A DNA stretch of 64,000 bases from Madurella fahalii (GCA_029876055.1 CM056874.1:2852001-2916000); one strand, 5' to 3'; numbered from the stretch's first letter, positions 10,474 through 23,354 are shown. Translations and numbers: made by a program. The notes: generated by a model from the sequence alone, not told the origin.

Positions 10474-10881
10474 AGGAGAGAAGGGAAAAGGATGGAGTGG
10501 GAGGTGGTGAGGTGCAGGGAGAGATGTCCGACGGCTAAGGGTACATGTGGCAGGATAGCTGAGGACAAAGATCGAATGGAAAGGAGAGAAGAGAAGACTC
10601 GTGGCCCTGTAAAACGAAATGGCTCCGGTTTTGTTTGGTCAAATGCAACGGTTAGATTGGTGTGTCAAACGGTGGTCTGCGTTTGCAACCCAGATCCCTT
10701 CACATATCCACCCAAACCAAGCTCGAATGTAACGCTGCAGTTTTCTGTCCTGCAATTAGCCCTTGAAGTACTTAACATGGCTCGCTAGATAACGACAGCT
10801 AAAACACCACGCGCAGCTACATGCCGTAAATCCACGCAGACAAACCTCACAACTGCTCGTACAATCAACCTCATCGACAGC
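10474..10881. other. Convergent intergenic region
   Basis: Lies between the 3' ends of the decarboxylase (+) and the acyl-CoA ligase (-) genes, so it should hold both termination regions. No gene recognised. Confidence 0.45.
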
Positions 10882-12906
10882 TCACAGCTTAGGGCCCTTG
10901 GCCCTCCTCGCCTCCCTCTCCCTATCCCGCAACAGTCGCCGCAGGATCTTGCCGCTAGGGCTCTTGGGGATGGCGTCGATGAACTCGATGCCTCCCTTGA
11001 GCCACTTGTAGTGCGCCTTGTGGTCCTGGACATGCTTGACAATCTCGGCGGCAATCTCGTCGTCCTTGCGCGACGCCATCGAAGGCGGCGTCACGACGAA
11101 GGCCTTGGGCACCTCGCCGTCGCGCTCGTCGGGCACAGCGATGACGGCACAGTCATCGACGGCGGGGTGGGTCAGCAGGTGCGCTTCCAGCTCGGCGGGG
11201 GCGACTTGGTGGCCCTGCAGACATGGAAGAGATTAGCTTCTTGGGGCGGACATATAAGGTGGCAGAGCGGAGGGATATGGTACCTTCACCTTGATGAGCT
11301 CCTTCAGACGGTCGACAATGGAGAGATGTTCGTATCCGCTGGGCGCCTTGGTGACGATGACCTCGTCGCCGGTCCGCAGCCACCTCCCGTCCTCGTCCCA
11401 GATGTACGCCTCGGCCGTGGCCTTCTCGTTGTTCAGGTACCCCAGCGTCACCGCCGGAGATTGCACGAGCAGCTCGCCGGGCTTGCCGTACTCGGTGATC
11501 TCCTTCCCGTCGGGGTCGATAACCTTGGCTCTTGTGCCGGGCACCAGCGAGCCAGACGTCCCTTGGCAAATGTCGTGCTCGCTTGTCGAGCAGACCACGG
11601 TTGCGGACTCGGTCATTCCTGCCAGCATGTCAGCAATTTTAGCCCGTCATGGGTTTGGTTGGCGAGGGAGCATGTACCATAACCCTGGCCTAGATGCCAG
11701 GCAGGATAGAGCTTGAGGAACTCCTCGGCCGTCTCCTTTCCGAGGGGCGCAGCGCCTGTAAACACTAGTCTGACGCTACTCAGGTCGTATTTTTTCAGGA
11801 TATCCCTGCTGCTCAGCATGCGGACAATGATGGGAGGGACCACAAGCAAGTGATTGATCTTGAAGCGCTCAATGGCCCGGAGGTACTCGGTGAGCTCGAA
11901 CCGCGGCAAGACAATGACCTCATCGCCGCGCCATGTCGCTGAATGCGCAACCACCACCAGGCCGTAGATATGGCTAAAGGGGAGCAGTCCGAGCTCGACC
12001 TCGGTTTCGACTCCAAACTGCTTCCTGGAGACGCTTTCGTGGAGACAGTACTGCATCGTGTTTGCGATGACATTCCGATGCGAGATCATGACGGCTTTCT
12101 AATCGCTTGGTGAGCACAAGTCCAGGTCTTTGCGCGGCGGGCGAACTCACAGGGAGACCGGATGTGCCGCTGGAGTAGCAGAGGAAAGCCACTTGGCGAG
12201 CACCCTGTCCCTTGGCCCAGTTCAGGGGCTCGAGATCCGGCACCGAACGGCCCAACTGGACCAGGTCATCGACAGTCTTGTAAGGGAGCTTCTTGGCGTG
12301 ATGGGGAAGGTCCATGATGAAGATCTTGTCGTCGGGTATCCCCACGGCCTTGGCTGCCTTGAGCGCCGTCTCCAGAACGGGGACACATGTGAAGAGGGCC
12401 TTGGCGCCAGAGGATCTGAGCTGGTGCTCCAGCTCGTCGGCTGAGTAGGCGACATTTGCGGGCGTCGCGATGCCGGACAGACGGTGGATGGCATGCAGGA
12501 CAGAGAGGTAGTCGATCTGCCAGGGAGTGAATACCATTGTCCGCCCTGGGTTCAGGTCAAAGCAGAAGCACTCACGGTGTTGAGGGAGAACACACAGATG
12601 ACCTTGTCCCAGGGCAGGTCGGCGTTTGGCTCCCAGCCCATCACCTTGGACAAAGCCTTTGCGATAAGATCGGTGCGCTGGTGTGACTCGCTCACGGTGT
12701 ACGTCTTGCCCGTGAGTCCGCAGGTGAAGGGATTCCGGCTCTTGGCGATCGGATAACGGCCGTAGATTTCATTCCTCATGAACTCCCCAATGGTGACCGA
12801 GTCGGGCGGGTCTGTGTTGCCGTCAAACAATGAACTGGCTAACGCGGGAGAGACACTACTTACCAAACGGGAGTTTAGGGACCCATGGAGGAGGATAAAA
12901 GACCAT
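10882..12906 (-). CDS. 4-coumarate-CoA-ligase-like acyl-CoA synthetase, peroxisomal
   Basis: Six exons on the minus strand: 12864-12906, 12576-12811, 12151-12516, 11678-12098, 11284-11618 and 10882-11214, together 577 residues; all introns are GT-AG and phases match. The product is an ANL-superfamily adenylating enzyme that activates a carboxylic acid through an acyl-AMP to its CoA thioester. Motifs in order: the AMP-binding P-loop YSSGTSGLPKAV (split by intron 3), LPFSHIYGL, GQGYGMTES, DGRWLRTGDEV, DRLKELIKVKG and PKSPSGKILRRLL, the last containing the catalytic Lys. The C-terminus is PKL, a variant PTS1 signal, pointing to peroxisomes. The start MVFYPPPWVPKLPFDPPDS is typical of fungal members. 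The acyl substrate cannot be told from sequence; medium-chain or aromatic acids are possible. Confidence 0.9.
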
Positions 12907-15319
12907 CTTGCGGTTGGCGGTTGTGAGTCGTGCACAGCCGGTACTCTCTCAAGTTGCGGTGAGGGTTGTTTGTGGACGAAGTTTCAAGTGATTCAACTAC
13001 ACCGTGTCGATTCCGGAGAGTCGAGCTGTAGGGGGATGATGGTAACTGAGTGTACAGTAACTGGCCACAATGAGGTTGCGCCTTTTCGAAATGATGGGAT
13101 CGAACAAAAAAAGTTCCAGGTCGGGGGAAGCAACCCCCAGGCACCCAGGCACGGGCTCGACCCGGCCAAGTAACCCCTGTATCCTCAAGAATTACCGAGT
13201 GCTAGCCGCTCCATATTGCCGTGCATTAGGCCCATTACCCCACAATTCCCCCCAGTCGCCGCCAAGAAACCCCCGCAAAATACCCCATTCCTCGGCAAAC
13301 TTCCCTTGCTGGGAAACCCGCAAATGAGGGGAATCAAGAACAGCACACAGGTCGACAGGTCCTCGTCCGCTAGGAGATGGAAGTGCTTCTCAAACACCTC
13401 GGCTAGATTTTTCTGATGAGTCCGGCCGGGCTTCAGGAACTGCACGACTCGCGACTCAAATCAGTGGAGTTGGTATCAGTAGTGGCGTTTTAGTCGACAC
13501 TGCCTTTGGCTGAAGTGAAACATTTGTTGTTGCCCGGTCCACCAGGAAGCCTTCGATTGCACAAACAATGCGAGAACCAATCAAATCTAACGTGAACATG
13601 CCCCTGATTGCCCCTTTTCTACCTTGGATACAAGATACCACTCAGAACAATCTTTCAGACAATGAATAAAGATGGTCAACGCAAAGACATCATAATGCTT
13701 GGTAAAACGCAAACCTCCCTCCTGACCATTCCCTGGGTCCTCACGTGTGGACTAAGTTACTGAGAGCCTCAGTCATAAGTACTCATGTGCACCCCAATGT
13801 TTGCTTTGTTGCAAAACTGGACGAAGATCACGGGCCCTTCTAGCTGGTCAACGGGCCATATATCTCATGTTATTGTCTTTCAAGCTCCTGGTCAGGCCGA
13901 CCGGAAATCTTGCTGCTAGCCTACACGTGATCTTCACGTAGCCCCCTTGGACGTTTCACAGATCCTCCTGCTCAACTTAGCGCTGCTGTCATGGTCCGTG
14001 CCCCTCCACATGACTCTTGAGCCGTGTGCCTTCCCAACAATCCTCATCTATAGATACTCGGAGGAGGAAGGCGCGAATGGATGGATATAGAGAGATTCTT
14101 CCCCGCTGCCTCTTCCCCATTCCACATAAATACTTCTTCCCTGGCTCCCTCAAATCAACCTTTTTCCTCCTCCAACCTTCCACAACCTTATCCAAACACC
14201 ACCATCACATTTCGACCTCAGTATTGGTCATTACTAGGTATCACAGACCAGCACAACGCCGCAGTCAAAGTACCAGGAATATTGTAAGCTTCTCCTCTCC
14301 CTTCCTCATCATCAGCATATATCCATCAATCGTAGGGCGGCGCCAAGCAGTCTAGACGCACGATTCGGGGCAGCCAGCTGTGCTTTTCACACCAGCAGCT
14401 GTGTGTCTGAGGGCCCCGGTCGCACGTTGTGCCAGTCCAGTTGTCACAGGCATCGTTCTGGAGTTAACAGAGAGGGAAGCAGCCCTAGACTCTTCAAGAC
14501 ACCATCGAGGCATTACAGTTCGATTTACAACCACCCGCGATACCTTCAGTGAACTGGCTCCTGGCGGGGAGCAAGAGCGTTCAAAGTATGTCCTACATTT
14601 GCCTTCGACTGGGCTCTGCCTCTCTGGCACTCTCACAAACAGCTGGCCCCAGTCGTTCCTGCTTGCAACAGGACCAGGTGACTCTGAGTCTCCTCCCAAT
14701 TCTTTACCTACCAATCTCTCCTCGCAATTCTTGACCTACCAATCTCTCCAACCTCCGCTCTCCAACTCAATCTCTTCTTCTCTCGTGGCCGACCGGTCGA
14801 GTCGCTCTTGCTTCCAAAGCTCGAGATTGAGATCTCTTTTCATCACTCTTCCCTTCCACTGCTTTCTATCCTCCGTTCTCCTTCTATCATATCAAATCTC
14901 CCCTTCGTTCCTTTCTGTTTTGTCACCAGACCACCCAACTTCCTCTCTTGGAGACACACTCTTGCGCAAATACTAAATACAGAAACCCAATTAGGTTACC
15001 TCGATCAAAATCACAAATTCTCACATCGAGCAGTTGCCTGACGTGTCGCTCGGAAAAGCCGTTTGACAGGACCTCAATATCCATTTCTACTTGCAAAGTC
15101 TCGAAAACATTCACAAGGAATTCCGATACAATCATATAAAGATACCCAAGGAATCACCGACGAGCAAGTAAGTTACCCTTAGCCATCCTGTCATTCCGCG
15201 TCTGTCATACAAAAGAACAGAGGCTTAATGCACTATTAAAGGATTCATCTCGCATCCATTCCTAAACACTCCCAAACGAGGGTTCCTTGCTTCCCAAGCT
15301 AACAAGTCGCATCAACAAG
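12907..15319. other. Long intergenic region upstream of the AlkB-like gene
   Basis: About 2.4 kb without a recognisable gene. The part from about 14690 to 14930 is strongly pyrimidine-rich (CT-rich tracts such as TCTCTCC), as often seen in fungal 5' UTRs, and the last few hundred bases presumably form a long leader of the gene starting at 15320. The left end contains the promoter of the acyl-CoA ligase. Confidence 0.45.
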
Positions 15320-18089
15320 ATGGATACCAAGACCCAGGACGACAGCACCACTTCGAATATGGAATACCTTGCCGTATCCCGCGAGTCAACTCCAACGTCG
15401 CCCCTAACTACCCCCCCTGACACATCTCGAAAATCTTCAGTGAGCCCATCTAAGTTCGAAGTAATGACCTCGACTAGCTTGAACATTTCTGTGCGCTCAG
15501 ACACCTATACCATGATGCTGAGTGCTCAGTCCACAACTCGGAGCTCTACTCGGTTGGCTGCTCAGCGTGCCCAGACCGCAATGAAGCGAGCCATGACAGA
15601 TATGGAGCCGGAGATGGTGGACAAACCCGCCAAGCGGACCCGCCCTTCCCGTACATCTTCGGAAATGGATGCTTCCAGAGGTGACACGGACTACCTCAAA
15701 ACCATATCGGAGAGTCCATGCGAGGACGGCACTGTCATTGCCAAGCCGGGTCGGACCACAAAGAAAACCAGAGTCGCGATAAGGCTCAAAACAAACCAAG
15801 CTATCCAAAGGCCTGTGCAGCGCGCCCAGCCAGCCGGCACGCCTCAAGTGTGGGCAAACGGTCGTGGCAGTCTGTGCGAGGCCTTACCATACTTTCGCGC
15901 CTTTAAAGGAAGCCTCCACTCAGCCGATGTAATCGCAAAAGGGTTCCTGATTGATCAGGAGGCCGAGCACGGAGATGTGTTCGATGCCCAAGTCATCATC
16001 TCCTCGGTGTAAGTGCAATCACGCTTCCTGACACAGAGCCGGTCATCTGCCAGTCCTATAGTATTTCCGGCGCAAGCCATGTAGTCTGTTCTTATTGATG
16101 TGCCTGTTGCTGACTGTTGTAGTGGTGGCGGCCGCGTCAAGGACCCAAAGAACAAGACCGGCGCCATGGTTCGCGCCAAGGATGCTGCCGACAATGCGGT
16201 CAATGTTAGATCGGTTCGAAACGCGTGTCAGAACGGGTCTCTCGTGGCGGTTATTGCTGGTAAGACTCATACTATTCCTCCTACCGTTGTCTGCTAACCA
16301 TCTTCAAAGGTGAAAACCATCCCCTTTACCCATGCAGCCCTCCCCATCCTTACGCGGTGCTGGGTTACTTCCACATAACCGACATGTGGAAAGAGAAATT
16401 CATTCCCAAGGGTTCAAAGGACGCCGTTCTCGTCTGGCGTATGCGCTTCGAAAAGGCAGACTTGACCGAGCCCTCTTGGTGGATGCCTGAGAGTTATACA
16501 CCTCATCAAAACACCGATGTTCCAGTTACACCAAAGGCCAAGTGCGAGAAGTGCGGCACTCGAAGCAAGGAGATGTTCACTGCTGGTTGGTTTTGCCTCA
16601 ACCATCTCTGCGAGCAGTATTACGTCTTTCCGGATGGCGCTGCAGTTGACCCCAAGGGCCTCGCTTATACCGACGCATTTCTCAATGAGCGCACTCCTTT
16701 TATGGGTGAGATACCCTTTATCAGGCCTGCCGTGCCTGACCACGCCGGGCTCCATGGCACAGAGCTCTCCCTCCGCCGTGGCTTTGTGTGTCCCGACTGC
16801 GGCTGCTGCAATCGTCGGGTCTACTGGAACCGCTGGGAGTGCGAGAACAAGGATTGCCAGTATCGCCGTGACGCCCCGATGATGCCGTACCCCCAGGACA
16901 CGCTTAACCAGGAGAATGCAAAGTTCGATGCAGCCATGGAGAAACGCCGGAAGCATTGGGGAGTGAACGAGAACGCCCTCAATGAGCACCTCTTCCATCA
17001 CGACCCGTTCGCCACAGTATTCCAGAGAGGTTATATCCGGCTCTCGCAGACTTTGACTCTCGGTGGTTACCAGGTTCGACAGTATTTCCTCCCGGATTCC
17101 CAGGGCCGAATCTTGGGCTCCTTCAGCATCTTTTCCGCCAGCCCGGAGGTCAACGCCAAGCCTGGTGGTCCCGACGAGCTTTTTAGGACATTGGAGGTCA
17201 CCGACATTGGTCTGCGCCGAAACCCCGCTGCTGTTGTTGGCCGTAAGTAGTACTGGTACAGCACACAATGGAGTGGACGCTGATGGAATATTTAGATAAA
17301 CTCGAGGGATATACCAGACACTTTCAGCAGAACTTTGTAAGCAGCATCAAGCTATTGATGGTACATGGGCTAACGCGCAGTAGGGCGCCAGATACAAATT
17401 CGGCGTCTCGGTCCAGTCAAAGGGCTTTGCAGAGGCACCCGACGTGATTCTTCGTGCTCTCCACCGCTTGATCTGGGCAAAGAAGGTAGCTGTTCCGCAG
17501 TCCAACGCATTCATCAAGAAGCTGCCTAGGAGGTTCATCGGCGACTATGCTCTTGTGGGAGAGAGCGACGATTTCAACGAGCTGCTGGCTCTTGGATACA
17601 TGGAGGATGACAAGATAAATGTGCGTCATCTCTTACATCTTTTTGATTCTTGCTGACATGGCAACCGCAGTACCATGATGATGGTGAGAGCGAGCTGGGA
17701 CCCGTTGTTGCCGCCCTTTCGCTCGGTTCTCCCTCCACCATGCGATTTCGACCCAAGCGGAAGACGCAATTCTTCCTCCCCACTCACTCGGAGAATGGAA
17801 AGCTTTGCTACAAGGAGATTCTCGAAGTGACCATGAAACACGGCGACATCATGGTCATGATCGGAACAGAGATCCAAAAGGTCTACGAGGTGCGTTGCGA
17901 TGCCGGCCCTGACGTGAATATGTCTAACGAGACCAGCACACCGTGGAGCCTTACGGGAAGCGGCGTTTCTCGCTTACTGCTCGGTACATTGATCCAACCA
18001 AGATGAGCCTGCAGTCGGACAAGGATGATGCTGCCGTCAAGGGCGCCATCCCCGAGCACGCGAAAGCTTTCGAGTATCACGGATGCTGA
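15320..18089 (+). CDS. AlkB-like 2-oxoglutarate/Fe(II) dioxygenase with a Cys-rich middle region
   Basis: Seven exons (15320-16008, 16123-16259, 16310-17242, 17296-17336, 17384-17620, 17671-17889, 17937-18089) give 802 residues; all splice phases agree. The N-terminal 180 residues are Ser/Thr-rich and basic (AKRTRPSRTSSEMD), probably disordered and perhaps nuclear. The centre has two Cys clusters: CEKCG...FCLNHLC (about residues 354-376) and VCPDCGCCNRR...CENKDC, which resemble zinc sites. The C-terminal dioxygenase domain has YHDDGE with His681 and Asp683, the distal His753 in YEH, and RRFSLTARYI with the 2-oxoglutarate-binding Arg; HxD...H...R is the AlkB iron set. AlkB-type enzymes reverse alkyl damage or demethylate nucleic acids; the actual substrate is unknown. 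The 41-base exon 4 is the least certain part. Confidence 0.82.
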
Positions 18090-19115
18090 TGAGAAGCACT
18101 CGATACCCGATGATTCGATGCACGATACTTGATGCTCGTTGAGGTTCACGGGCGGCACATAACACTATATTACCCGCCATTCAATTATGGCGCCATCTAC
18201 ACATTCGGCACATTTGCATGTGTGCGTTAACCCTCTATCTTGGGCGATAACGCTCTCATTGCTTCGATTTTCTCTTTTTGCTCTTTCATATGCAGTTCAT
18301 TTCTGGAGGACGGACTGGCTGCATATCAACCATTCCCAGAGTGCAGCAAAGCACTCTTTCATTGCGGGATATGCTCGGAAGATGGAGAACCATGACTATC
18401 TTCCAGGACACCGCTTGGTACGACAGGACTCGTCTTAGTTACCATCAAGATCCCATAATACCCGACGGGGTGTTGAGGGCGTTTCTTCGGAAAGGAGGAT
18501 TTATTTTGTTTCTCTGGGTGGGAAGGATTCAGTTTCTGAGATGGGCTTATTATGGGAAGAGCTCGATATTTCCGGTTCACAACTCGCCGTCTTAGGCCGG
18601 ACGGGGATTGCTCACAGGGTGCCTGACTCGGCGGAAGCACTCTATTCTAGACCATTCTAACATCTTTAGCTGCACCAGCAGTTTCTCCCCTTAGGAGTAT
18701 TCACGAATGGCAGGTTTAACACAGGGTTCTGACATTTCGGACGTGACTTTGATGATTTGGGTGAGTGCCAACTGCGGCAACAGTACCTTGCAAAACAGTG
18801 TGAATGTTCCATCGAGATGTTGGGAAGATGGTGAAGCAATGATTTAACCTACCAGCTCTTCGGTCTTTGCTCGGAATCGGCATTTCAGGTCATACCCACG
18901 GCTGCAACTGTATGTGATGTGCAGGAGATGATGTAACAGTGTAAAATGCGGTTCACCAGGTTTGACCTACAAACGCAGACTTTGTCTAAGGCGTTGAATA
19001 AACAGTTACCTAGCGATGAGCTAAGGCAATAAGTGCTGTGGTATGATACAGTATAATCTGTTATATATCTATCTCTTTCTCTTTTTTTTTACAATCCACT
19101 CCATTTCCAGACCCA
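18090..19115. other. Intergenic region
   Basis: Convergent spacer between the dioxygenase gene and ATP12. Several short frames, none with recognisable sequence. A T-rich tract near 19070-19090 may belong to the ATP12 3' end region. Confidence 0.4.
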
Positions 19116-20369
19116 TCATAGCTTAGGTCCGCCACCTCCCCCGCCCTTCCCCTTCCTATTCCCGCTCACCAACAACACCGCACTCCCTAGCTGGCGCCTC
19201 AGATCCTCCTTCTCCACGTCGTGCGTGTCCTCCACCTCGCCCCATTTGCCCGTCTGCCACGTCACCTCCAGACTGACCGCCCTGGCCGCCTCCTCGACCC
19301 CGAACCGCCCGGCTTCCCCGTCTTCGCTGGCACCGAGCCCGTCGTGGTCCTCGCTCCAGGTGGCGACCAGGCGCGCGGCGGCCAGCAGGCTCTTGCCGGC
19401 GAGGGTGGCGCGCTCGAGGGCGGCGAGCTCGAAGGGGGTCAGCGAGAGGATCCAGCCGTGGATAATCTCGCGCGTGTTGGGGTCCTGGCGGCGCGGGAGG
19501 ATCGAGGTGCCGTCGAGCGCCGGGCGGATCGTCACGCCCGGCCAGAGGTGGCGCGTCAGCGGCGCGATGGTTTCCGACGCCGCCCGCTCCTGGAGTTCGC
19601 GCAGGCTCGGCCTCTCGTCTCCGGCATCGTGCTCGGGCGCCGTCGGCGTCGGCGACCAGCAGAGCAGCGAGTCTGTGTCCAGGTACCGCAGTAGCGTCTC
19701 CGCGATGGCCGGCTTCGTCGCCCCGGGGTCCTCCGCGATGTCCAGCGCCCGGCAGACCAGCGATGTCAGCGGGATCAGGTGCTGCTTCGTCGCTTGCGAC
19801 GCCGACGTCAGCTGGTCCCATTCCACGGCGAGGGCGTGGGCCAGGAGCGGTTTGGAGGTCGGGAGGCGGATGATGGTTTTGTTGGTGGGGTGGCGGAGGG
19901 GACGGGCGTCGAGGTGGATCTCTAGGGCGCCTTTGGGCGTGGCGAGGAGGGAATCGTCAGCTATGGCGAGGGAGAGAGAGAGACAGAAAGAGATAGAGAA
20001 CGAGTGCAATCAGGCTGGGTGTGGCAAAGAGGAAGACATACCGTTCACCTCCCGCACAGTTACGTCCTTCCAGAATCTCTTCTTTAGCCCTGTGCTCTTC
20101 CCACTGCCCCCGGTCTGTTTCCGGATATCCCCCGCCAGCCTTAACATCTCGGCCTGCCTCTTCCGCCGCGCGATCCTCTCGTCAGCGGCATACTCTGCGC
20201 TCGGCTGCGGCGGCTCCGGCGGGGGCCCGGTCCCGTACACGGGCACTACTTTGGCGGGCTGGGCGGGATTGCTATGTATCGCGCGCCTTGTTGTTGACCG
20301 GAGATTTGGCGCTATTGTCGTGGAGCTTGACCGTAGGGAGAGGAGGCATATCCGTGTGGCGGGCGCCAT
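19116..20369 (-). CDS. atp12: F1-ATPase assembly chaperone ATP12, mitochondrial
   Basis: Two exons (20042-20369 and 19116-19960) with one 81-bp GT-AG intron give 390 residues. ATP12 binds the alpha subunit of mitochondrial F1-ATPase in the matrix and is needed for assembly of the F1 hexamer. The N-terminus (MAPATRICLLSLRSSSTTIA, then Arg-rich with no acidic residue) is a typical matrix presequence. Family blocks are KKRFWKDVTVREVN at the exon junction, LEIHLDARPLRHPTNKTII, LLAHALAVEWDQLTSA, HLIPLTSLVCRALDIAED and LLRYLDTDSLLCWSP, followed by HGWILSLTPFELAALERATL near the C-terminus. Length and order fit fungal ATP12. The coding strand is very GC-rich, giving long spurious frames on the other strands. 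The C-terminal tail is Gly/Lys-rich. Confidence 0.92.
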
Positions 20370-21272
20370 TTCAGAGTGAATTGGGCGGGGTGGAATTGGC
20401 GGCAGAGTTCAATTATGTACGATGTACAGCGCAGGATTGGACACTGGCGGTGGTACATACATGTCACGGCCGATGTCAGTGCTTGACAAACTTTTTTTTT
20501 TTTTGGCCCGAGAACCTGGGGCAGGACGCGGCTCGTGCCGCTGATATGACAGGGGTAAGTTATGCATCCTGTGGTAGCAGCACAATTGCAACACTTAGTG
20601 TAATAGTAAAAGAAAGCTATAGAGTTAACCGACTACATTAGTATACTCTTAAAAGATATGGTGTAATAGTAGTCACTGTTGTACAGCCTTGTTCCTCCGG
20701 CTGCGGGGTGATTTGAGGTCGTTGTGGCTCGAGCGTTGTAGAGATGGTGTGGGTCTCCAGACAATACTGAAGCCAGGCATATCGATTTGGTGGTATTTAG
20801 TAGGTCAAGACACGGTAGCATTATAGACAAGGATCGCACCTGTCATCACGGCAAATCGCCTTTGTTGTAAATTCTGTCAAACCTATAGTATCGAGCAAAA
20901 GTTTTTCCCCCTGCTGAGGTACCGGCGGAGCGCGCTAAAATCGGTCGCCAGCTGCTGCCAGACTCGGTTTTCCTGCAAAAAAATACCTAAGACCACGACT
21001 CGCTTCTGATGTACGTTATACGAGTTAAGAAGAAGAAATACAGCGATCGGAGATGCAACGCTCACGGAAACGGCTCACAGTAAAGGAGCCACAGGGTGTT
21101 ATGCCTGTATTCTGCTTCAGCGGCAGCGGTATGCTACATGTGTCTTATATGCGTCGCTAGTGATTGGGAGCTGCGAAGCTCTCGTCCATATATTGTTAGC
21201 AGGTGTCTGTTATTCGCGATTGTGGTTTCAGGCGAGGTCTCTCCGCAGAAGCCTCTTCCCAGCTCCAGTTCA
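20370..21272. other. Intergenic region
   Basis: Promoter side of ATP12 and 3' flank of the minus-strand gene ending at 21273. A T12 run is present near 20491-20502. No gene recognised. Confidence 0.4.
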
Positions 21273-23354
21273 TCAGATACTTGACGATGATACCGAAACC
21301 ACTTCGGCCTTGGTGATCGAGAGATCCTTCTCGCGAAGCCTCCTCTCCCACTTTGTCTCCTCCTTGGATAGCAGCCTATGCCTGACATCGAGGGGAAGGG
21401 ATTCGATGAAGATCAGCCGAACAAGCTTAGCCGGCGCCGCGGCGTTGCCCGCGTCCCGCTGAGCCCTGACCCAAAAGAGGTTGTCGTCCAGCTTGCGGGA
21501 GGAGTAGTTCTGACCGTCGCTCAGCGTCCAAGAGCCCGTGTTGTCGCTGCTCTGCGCTGGGCAGAGCACGGCCGTCTCAAGCAGGTGGATTTTGTTCTGC
21601 CAGATGGGGTTGGGCCCGCGACAGGTAAAGCGCCCGACCTCGAGGCACTGGGCCGCCACTATGTAGGCGAAGGTCGCGCAGTCGTCTGAGTCTGCCAGTA
21701 TCGGCATCCACTTGCTGTGGTGGTCTAGCGGGATGCGGAAGCACCTGTTGACGATGCCGTTGTGGGGCCATGCGACCGAGAAGTATGCGCCGTCGGGGCT
21801 TAGGCCCGTGTGTTTGAGTGTATGGAAAATCTGTCGGACGAGAAAGAGGATGAGATGGTGGAGTTCATCGGGCAGGCTCCTCAGCCACTCATGTAAGGTT
21901 GTTTGGTTCGTGGTCGTTGTCCTGAATGCCTCTATTGCTCCGTGTACGCAGGAAAGCTGCTCCCACAGCTCTACCTCAGTGTGGTTCGTCAGCGTTCTCG
22001 CAAAGGCCGGGAGCAGGTCGGCGACCAAGTCCCTCAACTGCACACGCTGCGCGACTCCGGTGCAGTAGCTAACCTTGACGCCCCAATAAGAATCCAAAAA
22101 CGGTACTAGCATGTGGTTGTCTCTCTCTAGGATTCTATCTTTGATCGTCTTGCCCCGTCGCTTTACCCATATCTTGTTGGTTGTGATGGCGAAGTTGTCT
22201 GGGCCCCCTTGAAAGCCAAGTTGGTATTCGGCAACCTCGGAGTAGGATGTGTACGTCCCAAGTTCCTCAAAAATACAAGAAGAGCCCTCCCAGCAATGGC
22301 CTTCATTGTTCGTGCAATTGGGATTTGTCTTGACTAGTCCCCCTACGACAATGATATCCTTCAGGTTCAGTGTGGGAACTTTAGCGGGCAGTTTTAGAGC
22401 GCGGTCCCAGTGATAACGGTCTTGAGAATTGGACCCGGCTGGAGGGCTGATGTACCCTCCACCGATTTTGATTGCCACCGGAGACTCACCGCGGCCGGAC
22501 GGGAAAACCAGGTCGCCGGGACCCCAAGTGTCAAGGAGATCCTCGGGGGTCGCTGCAACATCATGCGGCACTCCTGACGGCTCTGCCACCCCGAAAAGTA
22601 TGACCGGCCCCTTTGTCATGCCTTCAAGGCAGGTGAGGTTTGCCAGGCTCGCCCTGAGCTGGAGGTGGTTGCGTGGCGCTTCGGGATCCTGCATGCCCAA
22701 CAGCTCGATCCTCTGGAGCGGCGTGTCCAGGTAGAACGGCTGCAGGCTTCCGAGATGCGCTTGGGCGTAGGAGAGGAAGCCAACGCACAAGATCTGGAGT
22801 ACCAGTGCCAAGATGTTAATAATGCGATCCAGGTCGTTGTCCTCGGCCGCAGGAAGAAGCTCAAGAAGGCCCAGCTCAAGGGCCTGGGGTTTGATAGTAT
22901 CGTAGCAGCGACGTAAAGCGGCAGGCTTGTCGGATGAAGAGCAATTCCTGGCACTCGATAAATTGCCATGCAACTCGGCTGCTAACGAGAAACTAACTGC
23001 TCGTAGGGTAGGGATTCCACGCTGGTTCCCGTGCTGGTTCAGGATCGTAAAGGAATTGCAGCAGTAGCCGACATCTTGCACGACCCGCAGGGCTGCACAG
23101 AGTCTGTCGGCTACACAGAGCAGCCGGCAGAAGATACGCTCATTGGTGAGCAGCCCAACATCAGATGGATGCCTGTAGCTGATATAAGCCACTGAATTAT
23201 CATTGGTGAACCGGACGGTTCCGTTCCAGAGTGTCCGGTCCCGTGTGGACGGTGCTATCCCGCCGATACCGCAGAGCTCCTCGATAATCCTGCGAACTTC
23301 ACGGTCTTCGTCTGGCTGCACCAGAAACGAAACAATCGCCACTCCTTGCTCCAT
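21273..23354 (-). CDS. Large uncharacterised fungal protein
   Basis: A single long open frame of 693 residues from the first ATG at 23354 (MEQGVAIVSFLVQPDEDREV) to a stop at 21273. The frame is open six codons further up without an ATG, and an intron acceptor-like CGCTAG lies about 29 bases upstream of the ATG, so a 5' exon is possible. I do not recognise the family. Visible features are a hydrophobic segment near residues 175-195 (IINILALVLQILCVGFLSYA), the sequence LVFPSGRGESPVAIKIGGGY, a Cys-containing block NCTNNEGHCWEGSSC, a central PFLDSYWGVKVSYCTGVAQR, and HEWLRSLPDELHHLILFLV; the end is charged, then Ser-rich. The frame is intact and GC-balanced, unlike the relic just upstream, so it is probably a living gene. 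It lies 3' of, and on the same strand as, an NLR relic. Confidence 0.6.
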   Translation of the reverse strand: MEQGVAIVSFLVQPDEDREVRRIIEELCGIGGIAPSTRDRTLWNGTVRFTNDNSVAYISYRHPSDVGLLTNERIFCRLLCVADRLCAALRVVQDVGYCCNSFTILNQHGNQRGIPTLRAVSFSLAAELHGNLSSARNCSSSDKPAALRRCYDTIKPQALELGLLELLPAAEDNDLDRIINILALVLQILCVGFLSYAQAHLGSLQPFYLDTPLQRIELLGMQDPEAPRNHLQLRASLANLTCLEGMTKGPVILFGVAEPSGVPHDVAATPEDLLDTWGPGDLVFPSGRGESPVAIKIGGGYISPPAGSNSQDRYHWDRALKLPAKVPTLNLKDIIVVGGLVKTNPNCTNNEGHCWEGSSCIFEELGTYTSYSEVAEYQLGFQGGPDNFAITTNKIWVKRRGKTIKDRILERDNHMLVPFLDSYWGVKVSYCTGVAQRVQLRDLVADLLPAFARTLTNHTEVELWEQLSCVHGAIEAFRTTTTNQTTLHEWLRSLPDELHHLILFLVRQIFHTLKHTGLSPDGAYFSVAWPHNGIVNRCFRIPLDHHSKWMPILADSDDCATFAYIVAAQCLEVGRFTCRGPNPIWQNKIHLLETAVLCPAQSSDNTGSWTLSDGQNYSSRKLDDNLFWVRAQRDAGNAAAPAKLVRLIFIESLPLDVRHRLLSKEETKWERRLREKDLSITKAEVVSVSSSSI

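Noticed and set aside
10010..10538. 187-codon Arg/Gly/Ala-rich plus frame
   Set aside because: Shifted-frame shadow of the decarboxylase exon 4.
19221..20379. Large plus-strand frames across the ATP12 region
   Set aside because: Shadows of the GC-rich ATP12 gene on the opposite strand; the minus-strand reading has the recognisable family motifs.
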